Shown here one piece after another: positions 34,225 to 61,120 of a stretch of 64,000 nucleotides of DNA (the first letter of the stretch is position 1; every line of letters starts with the position of its first letter). The DNA is from Lytechinus pictus. Lineage: Eukaryota > Echinodermata > Echinoidea > Temnopleuroida > Toxopneustidae. The stretch spans positions 19,488,001-19,552,000 of the forward strand of contig NC_087257.1 of the NCBI RefSeq assembly GCF_037042905.1, given 5' to 3'. The notes under the pieces are model-generated. The model ran no database searches. It was given only the letters and a program-made list of their open reading frames with translations, and was not told where the DNA came from. Made by a program: the position numbers and the translations under genes.

Positions 34225-36255
34225 TGTTTGTATCGCCTGCATACAGCAGAGCGAGACGATTATAGGCGCCGCTTTTCCAGCGGCGGCGTCGACATTAAAA
34301 TCTTAACCTAAGGTTAAGTTTTTGAAATGGCATAACTTAGAAAGTATATCGGCCTAGTTCATGAAACGTAAAAATAATGGTCATCCAGTGTTATTAAACA
34401 TCCTGCCAGAGTTTAAGGTTGCATGACCCAGGTCAAAGGTCATTTAGAGTCAATGAACTTAGACCATGTTGGGGGAATCAACATCAAAATCTTAACCGAA
34501 GGTTAAGTTTTTGAAATGTCACCATAACTTAGGAAATATATGAACCTAGTTCATAAAACTTGGACATAAGGGTAATGAAGCATTACTAAATATCCTAGTT
34601 TCAGGTCACTTGATTAAGGTCAAATGGCATTTACGGTCAATGAACTTTGGCCATGTTGGGGGTATTTGTTGATTTCCATCATAACTTTGAACGTTTATGG
34701 ATCTGGTTCATGAAACTTGGACATAACTGTAATCAAGTATCACTGAACATCCTTTGTGAGTTTCAGGTCACATGTCAAAGGTGAAAGGTCATTTAGGGTC
34801 AATGAACTTAGATTATGTTGGGGAAATGAAAACGAAATATTAACCAAGGTTAAGTTTTTTTAAATGCCATAACTCTGAAAGTATATGGATCTAGTTCATG
34901 AAACTTGGACATAAGGATAAGCATGAGTGAACATCCTGCATGAGTTTCAGGTCACATGACCAAGGTCAATGAACTTTTATTTAGCCGTGTTGGGGATGTT
35001 TGTTGAATTGCCATCATAACTTTAAAAGTTTAAGGATCTAGTTCATGAAATGTGGACATAAGGGTAATCAAGGATTACTGATCATCTTGCTTAAGTCTTA
35101 GGTCACATGATCGATGTCATTTAGGGTAAATGAACATACTATTTTATCATCATATGAGTGATGTTTTGAATTATATAATAATTATTCTACAGTGGGTATC
35201 AAAAAAAAGTTTACACTTTGAAAAGGCCCTGGAAATTAAAAAATATACATTATATGGGTATTTTTTCACATATAATCTTGGGTTTGGGTCTCATCTATCC
35301 AATGGAAGTAAAAGTTTTGACAGAATGTTACACTTGAGTGAGCACTGTCCATTTTTGTAAAGCTCGCAGAAATCTATTTGCGCAGAAATAATCGTTTTCA
35401 CGCAGTGTCAAGGGGGAAGGGCGAAATCAAATTTACCCTGCGAAACATTTTTCATACATTTCCTTTGCACTTTTAGTCAATTGAAATAAAACGGATACAT
35501 TCAAGCATTTTGTAACAATTTTGCCACCCGAATTGAAATTTCAACACTTATTAAGCACAACATTTACCCTTTTCGTGCCAGCTGGATCTGAGGACATAAC
35601 TGAATCTGAACAAAATTTATATCAGACTTCTCCAGCATTTTTTTCACTAAATCTTTATCATTTAAAGTGGGTTTACATTTCATTTTTCATTTAATACTTG
35701 TTTCTCCACACTTTTCCAAGCTTGACAATGATTAACAGATGAATGTAAATCAAGCCTAAGCCATTTCATGTAAATCACAGCTCAGTGTAAAGCAAATATC
35801 GTCACGATGGCCTCGGTGTGTGAGGGAGTGGGGTGGGGCGCAATGCACTCTTTGAAGTGTTTTGGGCAAGGAAACAAGTTAAAAAAGGTAAAAGAGTATT
35901 CAAATCAATTTTACTAGCTAAATTCCACGTGTTCTTCATGATTAAGGTCTACTTTTATTCGCATAAATATTTCAAAATTCTGCGCAAATCATTTTTCACT
36001 CACTTTTCATAAGTAAGTGGTACTCACTCAAGCGGAAATATTTTTCGACAGTTATATCGTCATTTGCTTAAATTGATCTGTACCAATGTTCAAATGTTGA
36101 AAAATCTTCAGGATATTACAAATGTATAATTTTACAGGATTTTTTTCTAATTGTAAACTTTTTTTTGATACGCACTGTATAGTGATATTGAAAGTCAGCA
36201 CTGCTGCTATATTGAATTGCGTAATGCAGGTGAGACTGCCAGAGGCGCTCCACGT
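34225..36255 (+). repeat. Repeat of ~163-bp sub-units with AGGTCA half-sites, split by a mariner-type element
   Basis: The left end TCGCCTGCATACAGCAGAGC and GCGCCGCTTTTCCAGCGGCG are followed by about five sub-units. Each carries TAACTTNGAAAGTATATGG, CTAGTTCATGAAACTTGGAC, TTTCAGGTCACATGACC and GGTCATTTAGGGTCAATGAA. The 3' end, with CACTGCTGCTATATTGAATT and GAGACTGCCAGAGGCGCTCC, is separated from the rest by the 988-bp element at 35190-36177. A comparable but uninterrupted copy is at 55766-56745. Confidence 0.8.
35190..36177. mobile_element. 988-bp Tc1/mariner-type element (copy 2, reversed)
   Basis: The ends are CAGTGGGTATCAAAAAAAAG and its inverted form ending CGCACTG, flanked by TA (35188-35189 and 36178-36179). 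The interior matches the element at 1474-2463 in reverse complement. It has inserted into the older ~163-bp sub-unit repeat. Short frames at 35130-35360 and 36052-36331 derive from it. Confidence 0.85.
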
Positions 36256-36641
36256 GTTTTTTATCACCCGAAGATAACATTATTTGTGACCAATAAAGGA
36301 GTATGGTGAAAAGGACAAAAAGGAAACTCAAAGAGAGAAAGCATGTATCAATAAATGAGGTGAATGTAAGACAAGAGAGAGAGAGAGAGGGAGACGGAGA
36401 CGGAAGTGACAGAAAGAAACCGGAATGCTAGAGGGAGAAGAGAGAACATGGAGAAAGAAAGGGGATTGAAGAAGGTGGAATTGTCATGTCTAAACCTTAG
36501 AGATCAGAGCAAAGTATTGAATGCATAATAATAAGAATAATAACACCAACAACAACAATTATGATAATAATACCTTATTCAGGGATGTTTTATAAGGCAG
36601 TGAAATAACTTTAGCAAAAATATTTTTTTTAATTCAGTGTG
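36256..36641. other. Intergenic, purine-rich
   Basis: A GA-rich segment at 36370-36460 and a short ATA/ACA-rich region follow the repeat. No gene is seen. Confidence 0.5.
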
Positions 36642-36649
36642 CTTAGAAT

Positions 36650-38219
36650 CAGTGGCGTAACAGGCGGGGGGGGGGGGCAGGGGGGCAAGCTGCCCCCCCC
36701 CCCCCCTGTCGGAGCTCACCGGGAAAAAAAAAAACGGGAAAAGGAAAAAAAAGGGGAAGAAAAGGAAAGGAAAGAAAAAAGGGGAAAGGGAAAGGAAAAG
36801 GGAAAAGAAAACTAAGAAAAAACATAAAAAAGGGAAAACGGAAAGATAATGGGAAAAGGAAGGAAAAAAGAACAAGTGAGAAAGAACAATTCGCCCCGAT
36901 ATACAAATACATTAGCATGATTAGTAAGACAGGGAAATAAATTAAAGATGACAAAAAGGCAAACAAAAGCGGGAAATAAAGGCAGAATGGAATTAGCCAA
37001 AATCTAAATTGGAAAATAAAGAATAGGGACAAGATAACGTACACTACCGGGCTGCCGAGGATTGAGATAACGAGCGGGAAGGAAAAAATGGTGGTATATA
37101 GCATAATGTCGTATGAAAGTCTATCATAAACTTGCTAAATCTCCAAAGGCTCTGTCCAAGAGTGAAGACCCCGTGCAGTAGGGGCTCTTCATCTGTAACC
37201 TTTAATGGGTTCTATAACGGGCCCCTATATGGACCCTTCCTGCATTAAGCTTTACGTTGAAGCACTGGCGTACCGGGGGTGGTTCCACAGCCAAGGGGAA
37301 ATAAAAGAAAATAAAGGAGGCAGCGAAATGAGATGAATGAGAAAAAATATATGACATGATATTTGCTATAATGATGTAAAAATCTATCACATAATTAGAA
37401 TTTCATTTTAACAGGCCTTTTTTTTTCTGGCTCGCTTCGCTCGCTGGCGACTTTTTACAAATTTTCCCACATTTGCTATGGTGTGCCCCTCACAATATTT
37501 GGATGATTACGATACACAACTGCATTGAATTTATGTGTTGTGTTAAAGCTATATAAATATGCTCGCAATTTGATTAAAATAAGTGGCCATCTGTAAGGTT
37601 TAATATGGCTTTGATATCAAGAAGTTCCGGGGCTCTGCCCTGGACTCCACCCATAAAGCACTGTTATATGGATGAGTTTGGACCATGGCCCCCAAAAGTT
37701 CAACAACCAAACAAAAAAATGAGGAAAGAAAGGAAAGTGTATTATATTTGTATGAATATCACGTTAAAATATATCTTCATGTTAGATTTTCATGAAAAGG
37801 TGATTTTTTTTTATCTCGCTCGCTTCGCTCGCTCGGGACCTATATTAAGCTTCTTCTTGCCAGAAGCGCCATACTCGGCCCCCTCGAGCATATAGAGCTT
37901 CGCCCTGATGCTCACAATCATAACAAAAATCCTGTTCACCGTGGCGTACAAAAAAGAGAAAAAAAAGGAAAGAGAGGAGGGTGAATATGATATCATCTTT
38001 TTAACATTATGTCAAAATCTATCACAAAATTGGATTTTTGCAATAAAAATGTCAAAAAAAATTTGCTCGATCGCTTCGCTCGCTTATATATATATTTGCC
38101 CGATACGCCATATCGCCCCCTCAAAATGTTTGCCTTAGGACGCCATTGTCTGTTCCATGATATGACCGGGAAATTTTTGGCTCTTGCCCCCCTGGCCACC
38201 GACCCCTGTTACGCCGCTG
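36650..38219. mobile_element. 1,570-bp hAT-type non-autonomous element with 8-bp target duplication
   Basis: The left end CAGTGGCGTAACAGGCGGGG and the inverted right end ACCCCTGTTACGCCGCTG (imperfect) are flanked by a perfect 8-bp duplication CTTAGAAT at 36642-36649 and 38220-38227. CAGNGGCGTA ends with 8-bp duplications are typical of hAT elements. Next to the left end are poly-G and poly-C blocks that could pair with each other. The interior holds a purine-rich tract (36720-36880) and three GC-rich palindromic blocks of the CGCTTCGCTCGC type (near 37430, 37815 and 38070). No transposase is visible; the Phe/Pro-rich minus frames are low-complexity. Confidence 0.85.
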
Positions 38220-38227
38220 CTTAGAAT

Positions 38228-39818
38228 ATAGTCTGTGCATGAGCTATACCACCCCTTCATCCAATTCTCGTTTCGAGAATCATTCATGTTGATTTGATCA
38301 TGAGGTTTGCATTTTTAACATAAGTAAATATGGACTTTGAATTACCATTTGTCATGTTTGTGGAAGTTTGATCCTAGTCATAACTAATGTTTTTCAAACG
38401 GCAAACATGACAAACGGGAAACATACTTCTCGACATAGCTGCAGGAATATGACGAAATAAATATTGAGTAGCCAGTACTTTTTAGCACGATAGTGTACTT
38501 TCAGTTATCAATTTCTGAACCTGTCTCCCATAAGACAGAGATGAGGGAGAGACCCGGGGAGAGACTGCATTTGAATCGCTCAAAATAGATCAATGGATCA
38601 TTTTGAGAAAAATGGATTGAACCATGGACTTAGGACCATGATTGAATTAAGAGGTGGTTATGGTCATTGATATCACTAATTGATGCTGTAGAGATCCTCA
38701 AATTGGCATTGAGACCAAGATTTATGATGCCACGTATCTGCAGATATTAGAAAGATCCCCTTTCATTTCGAACATGTATTATTTCACCTTATAATATTCT
38801 CTTTTCCAAAGTCCATTGGTATATATATAATAAGTGTAATCTGGACATGGGAGGATACAGGTTTCACAAAATGGAGCAAAGAGATATTTTATTTATGTAT
38901 TTTTTTGCCTATCACTCGTGTCAAAATTAAGGGTATACATATATGTTGGTGAGTGACATGTCCCATCTTCGTTACATGGCCAGTGTCAGTATTCTCTACA
39001 TTTTAATGCTTTCGTCTTTCTCATTGTTTGTCCAATGAAACATTAATTGATCCCGGCAGTCAAAAAAATGAAAGCATATGTTCAAATGTGTATGTCCACA
39101 AGTAGGTTAGCCGTAGGTTAGTTGTCCGGTATATATTCTGCGGCAATGAAATGTCGGGCAACACAACCGTCAGCGTCAATGCCTGAGCACGAGAAGGGAA
39201 ATCCCCTGACACGCCCATTGCCTGCCTGTGGGACACGCCCCTCGAGCCATGGACGGATCCCTGGGAATTTCATGTTCGTGTTTGTTTACCAATTGTCACA
39301 TTGTAGATGTAGTCGTATACAATGCGCCTCGTGAAATACACAATATACACGTACAGCAGTCTCATAATGTTTCTTGATGAAAAAATGAAAAGTTGATTCA
39401 CAAAATTAGATGAAATCAAATGATATAATATTGGTGTACTTTATGAGAAATTGGAATGTTCAGGACTAAATTTATATCCTGTTTTCTGAAGTCTATTTTG
39501 GCGTTCTACTTTGAATTAGACTAGGTTTTGTGCATGTGCAAAGTTCATTCAGGAGCGAAGTGTCAATACGAATTTCGGGCTCAGGAAAATTGGACTTTGC
39601 CAATTCACAATCCAATATATACGGTGTCTAATGACCAGTGGATTGTTACAGTCGATTTACATCAGCGGCTGATCTCTGGATTAATGATCGCCAATCGTAA
39701 TTTTATGATATTTGCATTGAAAACTAGTACCAGCATATATCCGATCTAGAGACTAGACGGTACTGTGTCGGCTATTTTCACCCTCCACTACCCGGTGCAT
39801 TGACGCCTGCCTCGCGAT
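38228..39818. other. Intergenic, probable EHHADH promoter region at the 3' side
   Basis: No repeat or gene is recognised. The bases just before 39819 should include the EHHADH promoter and 5' UTR, but no TATA box at a plausible spacing is convincing. An in-frame TGA at 39801-39803 closes the reading frame upstream of the first ATG. Confidence 0.45.
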
Positions 39819-39899
39819 ATGTTACGTGCTAAGAATTTGGTTCAACTCGTCATCAAGTCAAATCTGTGTACAACAGGCAGTGTACGTACAGCAGAAGCA
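39819..39899 (+). CDS. EHHADH: In-frame N-terminal extension of EHHADH (27 residues)
   Basis: An ATG at 39819 runs in frame into the conserved start at 39900, and an in-frame TGA stands at 39801. The 27 residues (MLRAKNLVQLVIKSN then LCTTGSVRTAEA) contain two Arg, two Lys, several hydroxylated residues and only one acidic residue, close to the end. This is the composition of a cleavable mitochondrial presequence. The ATG context has G at -3 but T at +4, weaker than the second ATG (G at -3, G at +4), so leaky scanning could give both forms. If a 5' UTR intron removes this segment, it is not coding. Confidence 0.5.
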
Positions 39900-57019
<17,120 letters not shown>

Positions 57020-58036
57020 TATGCCAGTAAATATCTCATGTCAAATCTACTCCTGAAATACCTTCGTAATTAAGGCAATGATTAGAAAATCCTATTTTTG
57101 TTACTTTAACTGTTTTGGTAATGACAGGAACAATGGGGTGTAGCAAAAATGAAACGGTATACAAATAATATACATCATGGGGGCGTTAGTAAGAATTATA
57201 TGCACAAGGTACAAAGTGTACTTTCTTCAGAAAAAAAGCTTACTCTAGACCAATGAATTTATATCATTTTGATAATTATTAATAACAATAATTGTGGTTT
57301 CTTATGACACTCCTGGTGTGCTCCATGTTATCGATCAGGCGCAGATCCAGCTGAATCTGACACTACCATTTTAGGGACCATATTGTTTTCGCACGATAGC
57401 CCGCCTCTCAAAGCTGGCACGATCCACGTCTGTTACCGATAATCTATGTAGAGCGTAAACACAACGATCCCTGTCATTCTTGTTATTGCAGTTAATATTT
57501 TTGACCAAATTCTACATTACTACCTCAATGATTAGAAACACGCAAATTTGAGACCAAAGATCATGATGTTTTGTGTTGATGATTCATTTTAGTTCATAAT
57601 AATATAGGTAAGTTTTTATATAGTGTCTTGTTGTGATTTACATGTAAATGTATGCAGGCACAGATCCTTATTGAAACCTTGATCAGCATGTGGGTCTTCA
57701 CACAAGACTAGCGATGGGGCTTTCTATACACAGTCATTGTAGGCTGTGCATTCAGACCCCTAACTCAAGTGAAGGGTTTGCACAGCAGTCCAATATACAT
57801 GTGTATTGTCATGTAGTAATGATCATTAACGAAAGAGGGGAGGATTGATTGAATATTTTAGCATTTTGGCATCTGACACCAAGAGTTCTTCCAAACTATA
57901 ATGATTGGTGAATGAATTGATCTTTTATGGCACAGTAACATTTCTCCTACGGTGGCCATACGGCGAATCCAAAACGGCCGTTTTTAACATTTTTTGTATC
58001 AGCTACATATAGTTGCATTGTTTAATTTAGAAAATG

Positions 58037-58042
58037 AATAAA
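58037..58042 (+). promoter_or_regulatory. Candidate EHHADH poly(A) signal
   Basis: The first AATAAA after the EHHADH stop codon, about 1.0 kb downstream. It is a sequence match only. Confidence 0.3.
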
Positions 58043-58243
58043 ACCGCTATTTTTGACTTGCCGTAGGGAAAATGTGAGTGCAGCATTAGACATCATGTAC
58101 GGTTTCCATTTTTCAAGAAATGGTACTTTTTAGTCTTGCATTTGTTAGCATGGCCTTCAGAACAGGCTATTGAATTAACAATGCCCAGTGCCACAAAGAA
58201 ATCACTCAGCTAAGACATTAGGGAAAGTTTCATCCAGGAGCTC

Positions 58244-58350
58244 GCTGCATAAGAGCTACTATTACAGTAACTTTGTCATCCAATGGTAACTACCAGCCAA
58301 TCAAAATCAAGGATTGCAAAGTTACCATAATGGTAGCTTTTATGCAACAG
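58244..58350. repeat. Hairpin MITE (GTTGCATAAAAGT family), copy 2
   Basis: GCTGCATAAGAGCTACTATT and the inverted GGTAGCTTTTATGCAACAG bound a 107-bp foldback related to 30261-30356. Confidence 0.65.
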
Positions 58351-60554
58351 GGCCCAGGCCTTTTAGAAAAATTTGTAAAAAATGTCATTTGTACCTGTTG
58401 TCAGTAATTAGTAGATTCTCACATGGTGTCAGAGGTACAAGTGAATATGAACTAGATCTGAATTCATAATTTCCTCCTTGCATTATAATGGAAATGCGAG
58501 AAAACTGCCAAGAAAGAAACATAGTGCCATTGAAACTTTTTGTGAATGCACTAAGCGTCTTATACAGTGGCTTTTGCTCATTCCCTATTGTTTCGTCTGT
58601 ACTGAATGCAAGGATTAGCTTTGAGGGAAACACAATTTCATACAATGAAAAAATGTTACTGTCTTGTTTTTATAGATTATGAATAAATTTATATCAGTAA
58701 TTTTGTACTTCAAATTTATCACAGTATTAAAATATATATTTTGATACTAGTATACATTAATGTGACATGTTTTGTGCAATTTTGAATAAACAAAACTTAA
58801 TTTTATATACACTGTATGCAATTTTTATTGTAAGAATAATTTGAGTTATTTGATTTTTTTTAATAGATGTAGATAGTTGCTTCATATTAGTTTTTCTTGA
58901 TTTTCAAAGTATTAACATGTTAATAAAAATGATAATGACATCCACTATCCCAGATCATACAGCATGTATAGGAATCATAGCCTTTAATTAAACCATGAGC
59001 CCATCTCTTTTGCCAAATTGGCAAAAAAAATTGGCAAATTCTAAGGTATTGTCTAAATATAGCTAATTGGCCCCTTAACCCTTACTTACCAAGGGGGGGG
59101 GTATTTTCAACCCCCCCTCGTCATTCTTCACGATATATCCGTTGTACAAAAAAAAAATCCATGCTGCTTGCTGACTTTTTACCTTCAAGTCTCGCAAATT
59201 TTTAGACCAAATTTTTCATACCTGGGCACGCGGTTACAAAATTATGCTCCATTGTGGAAGTGCATGTACAAAGTCAATACAAAATCTGTTTCATCTAAAA
59301 TTTATAAATGAGTGATTATTCTCACTTTAATGACAAGTCATTTAATTTGATGCTATTTATGACTAAATTACTACCCTCAATGACTTTTAGCAAAAACAAT
59401 AAAAATAAAGATAAAAAACTAAGAAATTAATATGGAAGTTTTGTATAGTTGTTGGGAATGCGATAAAGAATATTTTCACAAAAAATTAGCTTTCTGGCTT
59501 TAGTTAGTGAATTAGAGCTTGAATATATCAACAATTCATATAAAAAATAAACGAATTTTTTGCAATTTACAATTGTCATTTTCTACCTTCGTGCAAATTT
59601 TCGTCATAATCACGCGATCCGCGGCCGACAACTTGGTGGGGGGGCCTTTTAGGCGCCCCCACCCCTGGACTTTAAGCTCACAAAATAGCCCGGGAAAGTT
59701 AGGGCTGAGCCGCAGTAGGGGTTGAAAATCACGATTTTATATGAAAAGGCATTCATAGCCTTAAAAATCTCAAGTTAATTGTAATTGGAATTGACTCAAA
59801 AACTTATTTGGCTGACAATTTTTATACCAAATTGCGTTTTTTAATATTCTCATATTAGTATAAAATCGCCTTTCTGATAATACAAACGACAAAATAACTA
59901 CATGTTTTTCACAACATCTTTTGAGTTCAATGACTTCCATTGTTTTAATAATAAAAACAAAAATTTTGAGAAATAAAACTTTCCTCATGGTATGTAATCA
60001 ATGTGATATCGTAATCATTCCAATTAAATTGATTGCAATAAATTAGCAATTCTCTATGCATTAGCAAATTAAACTTAATTTTAATAAATTAAAAAGTACA
60101 CATCCATGAAAATGGTTATCACATGGATTGAACATCTTCAAATAAATAAAAATATTAACTATTGCAAATGATATAAAAATTGCAGTGAACCTTAAAGGAC
60201 AAAACTAACACAAATTCGTTTTGTATATAAAAAAGATACCTTCAATAGTTTCATGAAAGGAATGCAATACTGGAATTATCATAAATCATATAATGATAAT
60301 AATAATATGATCCTTATTGCGAAGTGAATATTGTCACTTGTCATGAGTGAAGATGATTGTCTGAACTGTCACAATTTAATGAGTGCAGAAAGGCTGCTTA
60401 CGAATTATAGCAGAAGTAATGTGCTTTTTGAAGCTATTTAGGGGGATTGTATGATGTCGATCTTCATTCCATCACGGACCTATTCATATGAGTATTTAAA
60501 TTGCTCTGGGTATTGTATCTGTCTTTGGATGTCATATCAAGGAAAAAATTACAC

Positions 60555-61120
60555 TCAGCGTTTTCGCAATATTTTCCTCTTTCTATTGAGCAAAGCATTC
60601 TCCAGTGCTGTAATGCGCTTCAGCATCCCGTTTCTAGGCAACGCATCATCGTCCATACCCCCCTGGTCAGTATTCCTCTTTTCCTCTTTCTCTTCCTCTT
60701 TCCTCTTTGTTCTTCTCTCTTTCAACTTCAAAGACAGTTCATGCTTCAAGCTGCTTATGATGTCAAGTTTCTTCCGAGCATCTTGAGACAGGAGGATTGG
60801 ACGATGTCGACCTGTCTCCGACCGGGTTGATACCGCACCTGCATCGTTTCCGAGATCATTTTCGATATCATCGTCTCTTATAGCGTTAAGATCAACGTCA
60901 TCATCAGAGTCGTTTCCATCAGGTTCATGGGTCTTGCGTGAGGCTGCTATGGCTTCATTTAGGTCATTGATGATCGAGTCACCCTTGATCTTCTCGGTGG
61001 CTTTGAAACGCTTCTTGCTCGATAGATTTGGGAGATGTTGGTCGCGACTATCGAGAGGACTTTCCTCAGGCGTGCTGGTGCTCGTAACATTTTCAACTTC
61101 CTCTTGCAATGTAAGATACT
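60555..61120 (-). CDS. Terminal exon: charged, coiled-coil-like C-terminus
   Basis: Opens with EYLTLQEEVENVTSTSTPEE after acceptor TTTTTCTTCAG and runs 188 codons to TGA. It contains an N-glycosylation site (NVT), an acidic middle, a long basic/acidic helix and a Leu-rich end (NGMLKRITALENALLNRKR). No membrane helix or GPI signal is visible. The plus-strand frames at 60451-60830 are shadows. Confidence 0.75.

Larger units (their letters stand above)
57020..60554. other. EHHADH 3' flank and intergenic region
   Basis: AT-rich sequence with AATAAA hexamers at 58037-58042, 58682-58687 and 58785-58790 that could end the EHHADH transcript. A hairpin MITE lies at 58244-58350. A segment at about 59088-59720, bounded by poly-G/poly-C runs with TTTTCAACCCCCCCTCG and its inverted AGGGGTTGAAAA, looks like a decayed element. 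No gene is recognised. Confidence 0.5.

Noticed and set aside
34225-35180. Regularly spaced repeats that might suggest a CRISPR array
   Set aside because: The units are about 163 bp, contiguous and diverged, with no short repeats separated by unique spacers; this is eukaryotic DNA.
36579-37104. Phe/Pro-rich minus-strand frames resembling membrane proteins
   Set aside because: They lie in the purine-rich tract of a hAT-type element; the hydrophobicity is a composition effect.
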